Below, one piece after another: positions 26,526-34,847 of a stretch of 64,000 bases of DNA. Positions within the stretch are counted from its first letter, which is position 1; each line of letters starts with the position of its first letter. The translations under genes were made by a program, and so were the position numbers. Source of the stretch: Domibacillus sp. PGB-M46 (GTDB lineage Bacteria; Bacillota; Bacilli; Bacillales; Domibacillaceae); the NCBI RefSeq assembly GCF_022668875.1, contig NZ_JAKGCR010000015.1, positions 1 to 64,000 on the forward strand, written 5' to 3'. The notes under the pieces are model-generated. The model did no database searches. It was not told the origin of the DNA and saw only the letters and a list, made by a program, of their open reading frames with translations.

Positions 26526-27365
26526 GTGAAATGGCAGGGAAGAAGAGGCAGCTCAAACGTGGAAGACCGGCGGGGCATGGGCGGAAAAGCGGTGCTTGGC
26601 GGCGGGATTGGTGGAGTTGGCTTAATTATAGTGCTTATTTTTACGCTGCTTGGCGGTGATCCGTCTCAATTACTTGGCGGTATGTCGGGCACCAATACGG
26701 TTCCTTACGAAGAAACTGAACAAGATCAGGAGCTTGCCGAGTTTGTGTCTGTTGTGCTGGCTGATACAGAAGATGTATGGACCAAAGTATTTCAGGAAGA
26801 AGGCATGGTATACGAAAAACCGGTTTTAGTCTTATATTCAGGCAGTGTAGACTCTGCCTGCGGAACCGCCACCTCAGCGGTCGGTCCTTTTTATTGTCCG
26901 GGTGACCAGAAGCTCTACATCGATTTAAGTTTTTATCAAGAACTGCAAAGCAAGTTTCAAGCACCTGGAGACTTTGCAATGGCGTATGTGATCGCCCACG
27001 AAGTCGGGCACCACGTTCAAACACTGCTGGGCACCTCTCAAAAAGTACATGCTTTGCGGGAGCAGCTGAGCGAAGAAGAGTACAACAAATATTCGGTTAA
27101 GCTGGAACTGCAGGCCGACTACTATGCGGGCGTCTGGGCTCATCATGCCCAGGGAATGGATTTGCTTGAAGAAGGTGACGTAGAAGAAGCATTGACTGCG
27201 GCAAGCGCCGTCGGAGATGATACGATTCAAAAGCGTTCACAAGGATATGCTGTACCGGACAGCTTCACGCACGGTACGTCAGAGCAGCGGAAAAAATGGT
27301 TTTACCGCGGTTTTCAATCCGGTAATTTAGAAAACGGAGACACATTCAACGCAAAGGATTTATAA
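26526..27365 (+). CDS. Neutral zinc metallopeptidase (YpfJ family)
   Basis: A 279-aa protein of the Zn_peptidase (YpfJ) family. The arginine-rich N-terminus (MKWQGRRGSSNVEDRRG) is followed by one membrane helix (about 20-42) and an outer domain with AYVIAHEVGHHVQTLLG (HExxH, about 155-171) and the later glutamate region LELQADYYAGVWAHH. The tail SYxVPDSFTHGTSEQRxxWFxRGF is family-specific. It starts with GTG after GGAGGAGG. A SigB-type promoter suggests stress induction. Confidence 0.9.
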   Translation: MKWQGRRGSSNVEDRRGMGGKAVLGGGIGGVGLIIVLIFTLLGGDPSQLLGGMSGTNTVPYEETEQDQELAEFVSVVLADTEDVWTKVFQEEGMVYEKPVLVLYSGSVDSACGTATSAVGPFYCPGDQKLYIDLSFYQELQSKFQAPGDFAMAYVIAHEVGHHVQTLLGTSQKVHALREQLSEEEYNKYSVKLELQADYYAGVWAHHAQGMDLLEEGDVEEALTAASAVGDDTIQKRSQGYAVPDSFTHGTSEQRKKWFYRGFQSGNLENGDTFNAKDL

Positions 27366-27488
27366 AGGGCTTAGGCAAGGTTATGAATAACAGGCCGGAT
27401 GATTCTGATGCATAGCCGGAAAAAGCTTTTACTGGCCCGGCAGCAGAATAACTTGGCTCATTATAAAAAATCCAGAAGAGGCACAATA

Positions 27489-27530
27489 AAAGAAGAGGTT
27501 TTAACGGCCGTTGAAACCTCTTCTTTTTTC
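27489..27530 (+). terminator. Terminator after the Zn-peptidase gene
   Basis: AGAAGAGGTTT pairs with AAACCTCTTCT around a twelve-base loop and ends in TTTTTT. Confidence 0.85.
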
Positions 27531-27584
27531 TTTCGCTTAAAAAGTCGTATAATGGGTTGTACATGAAAAAAGCTGGAGGGAATC

Positions 27585-27905
27585 ATGATGGAAAAATTGC
27601 AATCAATGGATCAATTTGAGCAGTTGAAAAAAGAAGAGCGCGTTGTTTTAATGTTTTCAGCGGACTGGTGCCCGGACTGCCGGGTCATTGAGCCGATCTT
27701 GCCGGGTATTGAAGCGGATTACCCGGAGTATCAGTTTATTTATGTAGACCGGGATGAGTTTATTGACTTGTGCGGTGAGCTGAATGTATTTGGTATTCCG
27801 AGCTTCGTCGCTTACCATAGCGGAGAAGAAGCGGGCCGATTTGTCAGCAAAGACCGGAAAACACAGGAAGAAATCGAAGCGTTCCTTAACAGTTTATCCG
27901 CTTGA
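27585..27905 (+). CDS. Thioredoxin-like protein (YtpP-like)
   Basis: A 106-aa thioredoxin fold with active site FSADWCPDCRVIEPIL (Cys-Pro-Asp-Cys near residues 30-33) and cis-proline loop FGIPSFVAY. The CPDC motif and the YVDRDEFIDLC stretch match the YtpP group rather than TrxA (WCGPC). Two adjacent ATG codons (27585, 27588) follow GGAGGG; the second has the better spacing. It stands alone. Confidence 0.88.
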   Translation: MMEKLQSMDQFEQLKKEERVVLMFSADWCPDCRVIEPILPGIEADYPEYQFIYVDRDEFIDLCGELNVFGIPSFVAYHSGEEAGRFVSKDRKTQEEIEAFLNSLSA

Positions 27906-28070
27906 TTGTCTTATGCCGCTGCTCTGATTTGAGCAGTGGTTTTTTCGTGGGCGCAGCCCGGCGGTAAAAACGAAACGGCCTGCTGTTGAAGGAAGAAGCG
28001 GACATAGTATAATGAAGTATACTGCTTCATGCACAGGATGATTATTTTGCAGAAATAGGTGAACGTGAAG

Positions 28071-28505
28071 ATGGAAAACGATCAAAAGGCGCCGCTGTTT
28101 AACGGGTGGCTCGCCTTGACTAGGATGCAGGCGGCTGTTGCTCAGGATCTGGAGGGGGCACTGCAGCAGGAGCACGGCCTTTCGCTAAATGAATGCTATG
28201 TACTGCTGTTTTTATCAGAAGCTCCTGAGAAAAAGTTAAAATTGTATCAGCTGCAGGAAATGGTCGGGTTAAGTCAAAGTGCGATGTCCCGCCTGGTAAA
28301 CCGGCTGGAAGAAAAAAACTGCCAGGTTCTCAGGCGCCATAGCTGCGAGGATGACCGCCGTGCCATTTACGCTTCGCTTACAAAAGAAGGGGAAGAAAAG
28401 TTGAAAAAGGTATTAAATACTTTTTGCAAAACGCTTGAGTCCGCTTTTTCAAGCTCGGCTGTTCAAGAAAGTCTTCAGTCTGCATTTCGCCAGCTGAAAA
28501 GATAA
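28071..28505 (+). CDS. MarR-family transcriptional regulator
   Basis: A 144-aa winged-helix MarR protein. The recognition region is LQEMVGLSQSAMSRLVNRLEEKN and the wing is DDRRAIYASLTKEGEEKL. ATG 28071 is chosen because AGGTGA lies 8 bp before it. It is followed by a terminator and then by namA, whose promoter carries a dyad that may be its operator. The inducer is unknown; MarR proteins next to old yellow enzymes often sense electrophiles. Confidence 0.88.
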   Translation: MENDQKAPLFNGWLALTRMQAAVAQDLEGALQQEHGLSLNECYVLLFLSEAPEKKLKLYQLQEMVGLSQSAMSRLVNRLEEKNCQVLRRHSCEDDRRAIYASLTKEGEEKLKKVLNTFCKTLESAFSSSAVQESLQSAFRQLKR

Positions 28506-28513
28506 CTGTGTTT

Positions 28514-28545
28514 AGAAAGCTTTCCATTTGGGGAAAGCTTTTTTG
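28514..28545 (+). terminator. Terminator of the marR-like gene
   Basis: AAAGCTTTCC-ATTTG-GGGAAAGCTTTTTT. Confidence 0.85.
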
Positions 28546-28562
28546 TATGCAAGGCGCATTGT

Positions 28563-28609
28563 TTGACAGGTAAGTTTCAGTAAGAGATAATTTACATGCA
28601 CGCGCATAC
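28563..28609 (+). promoter_or_regulatory. namA promoter with operator-like dyad
   Basis: TTGACA (28563-28568), 17 bp, GATAAT (28586-28591), close to SigA consensus. Just downstream is ATGC-ACGC-GCAT within an imperfect 16-bp dyad (about 28594-28609) over the start site, a good place for the neighbouring MarR repressor. Confidence 0.7.
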
Positions 28610-28641
28610 ATATAAAATGTGAAGAAAAGGAGAAGAACAGC

Positions 28642-29673
28642 ATGGAGCATTTGTTTACACCTTACAAAATAAAGGGACTTGAATTAAAAAATCGTGTCGT
28701 GATGCCGCCAATGTGCCAATACTCGGTAGAGGCAAAAGACGGAATCGCAAATGACTGGCACTTTGTTCACTATGTCAGCCGGGCGGTTGGCGGAACAGGC
28801 TTTATTATTATTGAAATGACCGACGTAGAGCCGGATGGCCGTATTACAGACTTTGACTTAGGTTTATGGTCAGACGAGCAAATTCCAGCCCTAAAAAGAA
28901 TTATTGAGGCTGTTCACCAGCACGGGGCAAAAGTGGCGGTTCAAATCGCTCATGCCGGACGCAAAGCAGAAGATGCGGAGCAGCCGGTGGCACCATCTGC
29001 CATCGCTTTTGACGAGAAGTCTAAAACACCAAGAGCATTATCGACGGAAGAAGTAAAAGAGATGGTCGAAAAATTCCGGTCTGCTGTCCGCCGGGCAGTG
29101 GAAGCAGGAGTAGACGCCATTGAGCTTCATGGAGCGCATGGCTACTTGATTCACCAATTCCAGTCTCCTCTGACAAATAAACGGACAGATGAATACGGAC
29201 AAGAGCTAACAAAGTTCGGAAAAGAAGTGATTGCTGCGGCTAAAAGCGAAATGCCGGAAGACATGCCGCTTATTATGCGTATTTCTGCAAGAGAGTATGT
29301 TGAAGGCGGCTATGGCATTGAGGAAAGCATTGCCTTTGCAAAAGAGTATAAAGCAGCAGGTGTTGACATGTTCCACATTAGCGCAGGCGGCGAAGGCCCA
29401 ATTGCCGCAGCTGGACGGCCGGGCACGCATGCCGCTTATCAAGTACCACTGGCGCGGGCTATTAAAGAAGCGGTCGACGTACCCGTTATTGCAGTCGGGC
29501 GCCTGGATGAGCCTGTTTTGGCCAATGCGGTGATCGGCAACGAAGAAGCTGATCTTGTGGCGGTCGGACGCGGCATGCTGAGAAATCCAAACTGGACGCT
29601 TGAAGCAGGGATTCAATTAGGAAAAGAAGCAGGCATTCCTAAACAGTACCAAATGGGCTTCCCAAGAAAATAA
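28642..29673 (+). CDS. namA: NADPH dehydrogenase NamA (old yellow enzyme)
   Basis: A 343-aa FMN-dependent ene-reductase of the YqjM/NamA class, which reduces activated C=C bonds and nitro compounds using NADPH. Class-specific VMPPMCQYS (Cys near 26, Tyr near 28) is present. The substrate His pair is in ELHGAHGYLIHQFQSPLTN, and the arginine finger and FMN phosphate site are in VAVGRGMLRNP. Length and ends match the family. It has its own promoter and terminator. Confidence 0.95.
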   Translation: MEHLFTPYKIKGLELKNRVVMPPMCQYSVEAKDGIANDWHFVHYVSRAVGGTGFIIIEMTDVEPDGRITDFDLGLWSDEQIPALKRIIEAVHQHGAKVAVQIAHAGRKAEDAEQPVAPSAIAFDEKSKTPRALSTEEVKEMVEKFRSAVRRAVEAGVDAIELHGAHGYLIHQFQSPLTNKRTDEYGQELTKFGKEVIAAAKSEMPEDMPLIMRISAREYVEGGYGIEESIAFAKEYKAAGVDMFHISAGGEGPIAAAGRPGTHAAYQVPLARAIKEAVDVPVIAVGRLDEPVLANAVIGNEEADLVAVGRGMLRNPNWTLEAGIQLGKEAGIPKQYQMGFPRK

Positions 29674-29685
29674 AATAGCAGCAGG

Positions 29686-29721
29686 AGCGTTTGAACAAGT
29701 TTGTTCAGACGCTTTTTTTTG
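29686..29721 (+). terminator. Terminator of namA
   Basis: AGCGTTTGAACAA pairs with TTGTTCAGACGCT and ends in T8. Confidence 0.88.
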
Positions 29722-29732
29722 TAGGTAAATAA

Positions 29733-29750
29733 TGAATGAATACTCATTTG
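29733..29750 (+). promoter_or_regulatory. FadR-type operator
   Basis: TGAATGAATACTCATTTG matches the Bacillus FadR consensus TGAATGAMTANTCATTCA in all but the last two positions. It lies 54 bp before the enoyl-CoA hydratase start, implying repression lifted by long-chain acyl-CoA. Confidence 0.8.
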
Positions 29751-29803
29751 GGTTTTTGTACAATAAAATAAAAACAAGATGTTAACAAGGAGAGTGAATA
29801 GAA

Positions 29804-30589
29804 ATGAAGTCTTTTTCTTTGATTCAAACAAAAGTGGAAAACAAGATCGCTTACATCATACTAAAAAACCCTCCTGTAAATGTTCTGAATGAAAGATTGC
29901 TGGAAGAGCTGGAGCAGTGTATCGAGGAGCTGAATCACAATCCGTCTGTCAGAGCCGGTATTTTAACAGGGGATGGTTCTTTCTTTGTGGCCGGGGCAGA
30001 TATTAAAGAATTCACGTCTTTGTTTGGACAGGAAGAAGAAGCAAAAAAAGCTGCGCGGAAAGGCCAGGCATTATGCACAAAAATAGAGCATTCTGAAAAA
30101 CCAATCATTGCCGCGATTAATGGTGCCTGCCTGGGCGGGGGGCTGGAACTGGCGATGAGCTGTCATCTGCGGATTGCGGTGCATGAAGCAAAACTCGGGC
30201 TTCCCGAAACAAAGCTCGGCTTGATTCCAGGCTACGGGGGAACGCAGCGCCTCACCCGGTTAACGAATACGGCAACAGCGCTTGAACTCATTTTAACCGG
30301 ACGGTTTATAGATGGACGGGAAGCAGAACGGATCGGTTTGGTGAACCGTTCTGTCGAGGCAGACCAGCTTTTGCAGGAAGCGTCCGCAACAGCGGAGCTC
30401 ATTTCACAGAAAAGCCGCTTGTCTGTAAAAGCAGCGATGCAGGCTGTATTCGCGGGTGCAGAGCTTCAACTTGGGCAAGGACTGGCGCTTGAAGCTGAAC
30501 AATTCAGTGCGCTGTTTGCTTCACAAGACGTGCAGGAGGGCGTAACTGCTTTTATCGAAAAACGTCCAGCTGTATTTCGGGATCAATAA
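29804..30589 (+). CDS. Enoyl-CoA hydratase/isomerase
   Basis: A 261-aa crotonase-fold protein that would hydrate trans-2-enoyl-CoA in beta-oxidation. The CoA-binding and oxyanion-hole segments are AGADIKEFTSL (about 66-76) and INGACLGGGLELAMSCHLRIA (split around 105-125). The catalytic glutamates fall in LGLPETKLGLIPGYGGTQRL, as in FadB-type hydratases. AAGGAGAG precedes the ATG. The FadR box supports a fatty-acid role, although no other fad gene is adjacent. Confidence 0.9.
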   Translation: MKSFSLIQTKVENKIAYIILKNPPVNVLNERLLEELEQCIEELNHNPSVRAGILTGDGSFFVAGADIKEFTSLFGQEEEAKKAARKGQALCTKIEHSEKPIIAAINGACLGGGLELAMSCHLRIAVHEAKLGLPETKLGLIPGYGGTQRLTRLTNTATALELILTGRFIDGREAERIGLVNRSVEADQLLQEASATAELISQKSRLSVKAAMQAVFAGAELQLGQGLALEAEQFSALFASQDVQEGVTAFIEKRPAVFRDQ

Positions 30590-30596
30590 ACCCTCT

Positions 30597-30626
30597 TTGT
30601 ATGGAGCTCTACGTTTATTGTATAAT
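30597..30626 (+). promoter_or_regulatory. SigA-type promoter of yeeN
   Basis: TTGTAT (30597-30602), 18 bp, TATAAT (30621-30626). Confidence 0.65.
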
Positions 30627-30662
30627 AAACATAGATTGTAAAATGGAAAGCGAGTGTTCAGT

Positions 30663-31379
30663 GTGGGACGTAAATGGAATAACATTAAAGAAAAGAAAGC
30701 ATCAAAAGATGCCAACACAAGCCGTATTTACGCCAAATTCGGCCGTGAAATCTATGTAGCAGCCAAGCAGGGCGAGCCGAATCCAGAAAGCAATCAGGCG
30801 CTTCGGATGGTGCTCGAGCGCGCGAAAACATACAGCGTGCCTAAAACGATTATAGACCGGGCGATCGAAAAAGCAAAAGGCGGAGCGGAAGAAAACTACG
30901 ATGAGCTTCGCTACGAAGGATTTGGGCCAAGCGGCTCTATGGTGATCGTAGATGCTTTAACAAATAACGTGAACCGGACTGCTTCTGATGTGCGGGCTGC
31001 ATTTGGGAAAAACGGCGGAAACATGGGTGTGAGCGGTTCGGTTGCTTACATGTTTGATGCAACAGCCGTGTTCGGCCTGGAAGGAAAAACAGCGGACGAA
31101 GTGCTGGAGTTGTTAATGGAAGCCGATATCGATGTACGGGATGTGCTTGAAGAAGAAGAGTCCGTGATTGTGTATGCAGAGCCGGATCAATTCCATGCTG
31201 TGCAGGAAGCGCTGAAAGCAGCGGGCGTAACAGAATTTACGGTTGCGGAGCTGACGATGCTTGCACAAAACGACGTGGCATTGTCAGAAGAAGACCAGGC
31301 ACAATTCGAAAAAATGATTGATGCTATCGAAGATTTAGAGGATGTACAGCAGGTATACCACAACGTTGATTTGGGATAA
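30663..31379 (+). CDS. yeeN: YebC/PmpR-family regulator YeeN
   Basis: A 238-aa YebC-family protein. The N-terminus [18 protein letters not shown] is diagnostic of the YeeN branch. [35 protein letters not shown] and [18 protein letters not shown] follow in order. Family members bind DNA, and the two YebC types have recently been linked to ribosome stalling relief; the YeeN role is unsettled. GTG 30663 gives the conserved N-terminus; GTG 30654 would add three residues. Confidence 0.93.
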   Translation: MGRKWNNIKEKKASKDANTSRIYAKFGREIYVAAKQGEPNPESNQALRMVLERAKTYSVPKTIIDRAIEKAKGGAEENYDELRYEGFGPSGSMVIVDALTNNVNRTASDVRAAFGKNGGNMGVSGSVAYMFDATAVFGLEGKTADEVLELLMEADIDVRDVLEEEESVIVYAEPDQFHAVQEALKAAGVTEFTVAELTMLAQNDVALSEEDQAQFEKMIDAIEDLEDVQQVYHNVDLG

Positions 31380-31383
31380 GAAG

Positions 31384-31417
31384 AAAAAAGCAGCGCTCTG
31401 GGAGCGGCTGCTTTTTC
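31384..31417 (+). terminator. Terminator of yeeN
   Basis: AAAAAGCAGCGCTC pairs with GAGCGGCTGCTTTTT. Confidence 0.85.
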
Positions 31418-31512
31418 TTTTGTCCAAAACGCTTTAGTAAGATAAACTGGATTATTTTAGGGTGTGACTGCTATGATAAAAGTAGAATAAGAAGCAAAAG
31501 TGAGGGTGCATC

Positions 31513-32142
31513 ATGTTTGATTTTTCGACGCTGCTGACGTTTACGGCGGTTGTGATCGGCTTGTTTTTGGTTCCCGGTCCGGCTGTTTTACTAACGGCAG
31601 CACGAACGGTTCAAAACGGACGGAAAGCCGGCGTTATTACCGGCCTGGGTCTTGCAACGGGTGATTTAATTCATACTATTTTTGCGGCTGTCGGCCTGTC
31701 GGCTATTTTAATGACATCTGCTTTCGCATTTAATATGGTGAAATGGGCTGGTGCCTTTTATTTATTTTATATGGGCATCCGCGCTGTTTTTGCTAAGGCC
31801 TCTCACACGGAAATGGCCAAGGCATCGGCAGCTTCAGCCGGGCGCATTTATAGACAAGCGATTCTGGCAGAGGTACTGAATCCGAAAACAGCGCTGTTTT
31901 TTCTGGCTTTTCTGCCGCAGTTTGTGGATCCGGCGCGCGGTGCGTCTATTTTTCAATTTATGACACTCGGTCTCATTTTCGTGCTGCTCGGCGTGATATA
32001 TACGACGCTGATTGCGCTGGCTATCGAACCGATCAGCGAGCGGGTAAAGCGCATTTCGTGGCTGAACCGGGGCGGCGGTAATAAAGTGATCGGTGCGATT
32101 TATATCGGCCTTGGCGTTAAAATAGTACTTCAAGGGCGTTAA
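31513..32142 (+). CDS. LysE/RhtB-family amino-acid exporter
   Basis: A 209-aa, six-helix membrane protein of the LysE translocator family. The signature lies at residues about 18-45 (FLVPGPAVLLTAARTVQNGR and GVITGLGLATGDLIH). A later conserved AEVLNPKTALFFLAFLPQFV is typical of the RhtB group, which export homoserine, threonine or leucine. The substrate is not determined. A GTGAGGGTG site lies before ATG. Confidence 0.9.
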   Translation: MFDFSTLLTFTAVVIGLFLVPGPAVLLTAARTVQNGRKAGVITGLGLATGDLIHTIFAAVGLSAILMTSAFAFNMVKWAGAFYLFYMGIRAVFAKASHTEMAKASAASAGRIYRQAILAEVLNPKTALFFLAFLPQFVDPARGASIFQFMTLGLIFVLLGVIYTTLIALAIEPISERVKRISWLNRGGGNKVIGAIYIGLGVKIVLQGR

Positions 32143-32175
32143 AAAACAGCCTCTGGCAGGAGAGGCTGTTTTTTA
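32141..32175. terminator. Bidirectional terminator
   Basis: AAAAAACAGCCTCT pairs with AGAGGCTGTTTTTT; serves the lysE-type gene and the convergent YjzC-like gene. Confidence 0.9.
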
Positions 32176-32472
32176 TTAAGCGTGTTTCCATGTTGTAGAT
32201 TGTCCGGATTTGGGGCAGGATGGGAAAGTATCGCCTTGTGCAAGCTCAACTTCGTCTTTGTCTTCATCTGCATACGTACCGGCTTCTGTCACGCGGTCGC
32301 CGGTATTGTGTATATGATCTTCATGGCGCCAGGTGGTCGGTGCATTTATATTCGGGCAGACCGGAAATTGTTCCCCTTCCTTTAATTCTTCCCTTTTGCC
32401 GGCGGCACAAATGTAAGTGCCGGTTTCTTGAACGGGTTCATCTGTGTGGTGAAGATCTTTTATTGTGCTCAT
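32176..32472 (-). CDS. Tandem YjzC-like protein
   Basis: A 98-aa hydrophilic protein made of two similar halves. The first has ETGTYICAAGKREELKEGEQ then FPVCPNINAPTTWRH. The second has EAGTYADEDKDEVELAQGDT then FPSCPKSGQSTTWKH. Each half resembles the small YjzC protein of Bacillus (GTYxC...FPxCP...TTW), here duplicated. The second half lacks the first Cys of the module (TYIC becomes TYAD). It may bind metal. The function is unknown. GGACTTTTCCGATG places a modest ribosome site (AAAGGAC) before the ATG. Confidence 0.7.
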   Translation of the reverse strand: MSTIKDLHHTDEPVQETGTYICAAGKREELKEGEQFPVCPNINAPTTWRHEDHIHNTGDRVTEAGTYADEDKDEVELAQGDTFPSCPKSGQSTTWKHA

Positions 32473-32632
32473 CGGAAAAGTCCTTTCTTTTTTCGGCTTA
32501 AAAGAGCTTTTGTGTAGTAGAATAGCCGGGAATACGGAACTTCAAACATTTTCTAAAAAAAAGAAGGCTTTAGAAAGGGGCAGGCGGGGAAAGGAAAGGA
32601 ATAAGCATTCTTTAAAAAGGAGGATTCTCTCA

Positions 32633-33067
32633 ATGACGAGCCATAACGCTGCCGCATACTTTAAAAGCATTCATCCAAGGCAGATGATCATGCATACCAC
32701 TGGAAAAGATTCCGTCTCTAATATGGATCTTACTGTTATTGCTGATTTAAATAAACGGTATCACCTGCCGGACGAGGTGATTAATGTCCTTATTCAATAC
32801 ATACTTCTGGCTTCCTTGTCTCTCAGCCACCCGTCGCTTTTTAAAATTGCAATGCATTGGAGCAGATTAAAGGTGGAAACCGCAGAAGAAGCAATGAAGC
32901 TCGTTCAAAAAGAACATACAAAATATAAAACGCTCTGGATGACGGACATTCTTCACTCGAAGAAAAAAACCGTCCTCACGGTGGATATGATCCGCGGGGC
33001 GGCTTCCAGTAATTTAACGGATGAACAGCTTGGCGCTTATATTCGGGAGCTGTTTGCGCGCTCATAA
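32633..33067 (+). CDS. Stand-alone DnaB/DnaD-type (DDBH2) domain protein
   Basis: A 144-aa protein whose core (about residues 12-100) resembles the C-terminal DDBH2 domain of Bacillus DnaB/DnaD, the primosome proteins that bind DNA and recruit the helicase. Shared marks are the start PRQMI, then LPDEVINVLIQYILLAS, then IAMHWSRLKVETAEEAMKLV followed by KEHTKYK. No N-terminal DDBH1 winged helix is present. ATG 32633 has AAAGGAGG; the longer open frame lacks a start signal. It stands alone between terminators. The role is inferred only from the domain. Confidence 0.65.
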   Translation: MTSHNAAAYFKSIHPRQMIMHTTGKDSVSNMDLTVIADLNKRYHLPDEVINVLIQYILLASLSLSHPSLFKIAMHWSRLKVETAEEAMKLVQKEHTKYKTLWMTDILHSKKKTVLTVDMIRGAASSNLTDEQLGAYIRELFARS

Positions 33068-33103
33068 AAAAGCTTCAGCGGCTCGATACCGCTGAAGCTT
33101 TTT
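33066..33103. terminator. Bidirectional terminator
   Basis: AAAAAGCTTCAGCGG pairs perfectly with CCGCTGAAGCTTTTT. It ends the DnaB-type gene and the 7-kb guanidine operon on the opposite strand. Confidence 0.92.
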
Positions 33104-34847
33104 AGTTTTGGCGATGTCGCCATCCGCCGAGGGAAGAGATATCTCTTCCAGCCGCTGCCGCGCTCGCTTCACATAGGAATCCCTGCGCATGTGTGCCATC
33201 TTCGAGCTTAATAGTGCCAAAACCAAGCGGCGATGGAATAAGGGAAACAAATGACCCTAATTGAGAAATAGGCATTTCCCACAATTCCAGTTCAATAGAG
33301 AAGCCATTCTCTGTTGTTCGAATGAGGCCCGGCTTTTTCGGCACGGTATCGAGCTCTACAAGCTTATATTCGGAAGCTGTTTTTGCTTCCCGGACAAAAA
33401 CGGCTTCATGCTCGAGCATTTGCTTTTCAAGCGGAAATCCCTTCATATGAAGGCCACAGACAGCAACGAGCGTCGTGGATGGTTTTTCAGGCGCGCGGCG
33501 GCCGTGCAAAAACAAGCCGGCGAAGCCCGTAATCAAATGCTCATCTCTTGGTCCTGAAAACAGTGTAATGCCAAACGGCACGTTTTGGGCTGCATCTTCG
33601 GCTGGAATGTTCACAGCGGACAAATCGAGCAAATTGCAGTGATTTGTATAAAGTCCCATTTGACTGTTTGTTTGAATAGGGTTGTTGCGGACTTCTTCGC
33701 GTGTCCACGTACCGCCAGCTGTCGGCATAATCAAAACGGCGTCTTGAAGCTGCTGATGCGCTTTTTGTTTAAACGCCTGAAGCGTATGCATTGCCTTGAA
33801 AACGGAGGCTGCGTCATATTCCGGCTTATCTCCGGATCGTAACACGGCTTCTGTTGCCGGGAATACGGCGCTTTGATGTTCGTTAATAAAAGAGCCCAAA
33901 TCAGCCCAGCGCTCTGCTACCCAAGGGCCGTCGTATAATACAGCAGCCGCTTCGGAAAGATAGGTGACATCGATCGGTTCAACAGGCAGACCGAGCGCAT
34001 GCAGCTTTTCTAACGTATGCTGCCAGGCTTGTTTATATTGATCTGCAAATGGCCCGTAAAAAACCGGCAATTCGCCTGGTACTAATATTTTTTTCGGAAG
34101 GGCCGACGCCTGGCGTGTAATCCGTTTCGACCATGGGTCCCGGGCATCAAAGCCGCGGACTGCCTGGTCGACAAGATCCGCATCATCCAAGTTATTGGCG
34201 AAAACCGTTACACAATCAAGGCTCGCACACGCCGGAACGACGCCTTTGACCGGCCATGCACCCAGGCTCGGCTTGTAGCCGATCAGCCGGTTGAGCCCGG
34301 CTGGTACGCGTCCAGATCCTGCTGTGTCTGTGCCGAGTGAAAAAGCCGCCTGGCCGCGGGCGACGGATACGGCGGAGCCCGCGCTTGAACCGCCGCTGAT
34401 TAAATCAGGGTTCAGCGCATTGTGCGTTTCGCCATACGGGCTTCTTGTTCCAACGAGTCCGGTCGCAAATTGGTCCAGGTTTGCTTTTCCGACGGGAATG
34501 GCACCGGCGTCTATCAAGCGCCCAACGACGGCTGCATGTTCATCGGGTGTGTAAGCAAATTCTGCACACCCCGCTGTTGTTGCCACACCGGCAAGGTCGA
34601 TGTTGTCTTTAATGGCAAATGGAATGCCCCAAAGTGGTGCCTGGGATGGGTCGATAGTCTTTAAGCGTTCTACGTAAGGGCGGATAAAGCTCCAGGACGG
34701 CGGTGTAATCCAAATATTCATGTCCCGGTCAGCCTCAGCCCGCTCGATAATTTGCTCAATGACCATCTCCGGCTTTAAGCTGCCAGATTGGTAGCCCTCT
34801 TTTAACTCACGAATGGATAACATTTTCGGCAGGTTTATCGTCTGCAT
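33102..34847 (-). CDS. atzF: Allophanate hydrolase (AtzF-type)
   Basis: A 581-aa enzyme that hydrolyses allophanate to ammonia and CO2. The N-terminal amidase-signature domain (about 1-440) has the Ser-cisSer-Lys site: Lys in WGIPFAIKDNIDLAG and the Gly/Ser loop LISGGSSAGSAVSVARGQAA (split) followed by LGTDTAGSGRVPAGLNR. The C-terminal domain (about 460-581) is the second catalytic part seen in full-length AtzF/DUR1. ATG 34847 has GAGGTG upstream and overlaps the carboxylase gene by 41 bp. It is the last gene of the riboswitch-controlled guanidine operon. Confidence 0.93.
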   Translation of the reverse strand: MQTINLPKMLSIRELKEGYQSGSLKPEMVIEQIIERAEADRDMNIWITPPSWSFIRPYVERLKTIDPSQAPLWGIPFAIKDNIDLAGVATTAGCAEFAYTPDEHAAVVGRLIDAGAIPVGKANLDQFATGLVGTRSPYGETHNALNPDLISGGSSAGSAVSVARGQAAFSLGTDTAGSGRVPAGLNRLIGYKPSLGAWPVKGVVPACASLDCVTVFANNLDDADLVDQAVRGFDARDPWSKRITRQASALPKKILVPGELPVFYGPFADQYKQAWQHTLEKLHALGLPVEPIDVTYLSEAAAVLYDGPWVAERWADLGSFINEHQSAVFPATEAVLRSGDKPEYDAASVFKAMHTLQAFKQKAHQQLQDAVLIMPTAGGTWTREEVRNNPIQTNSQMGLYTNHCNLLDLSAVNIPAEDAAQNVPFGITLFSGPRDEHLITGFAGLFLHGRRAPEKPSTTLVAVCGLHMKGFPLEKQMLEHEAVFVREAKTASEYKLVELDTVPKKPGLIRTTENGFSIELELWEMPISQLGSFVSLIPSPLGFGTIKLEDGTHAQGFLCEASAAAAGRDISSLGGWRHRQN

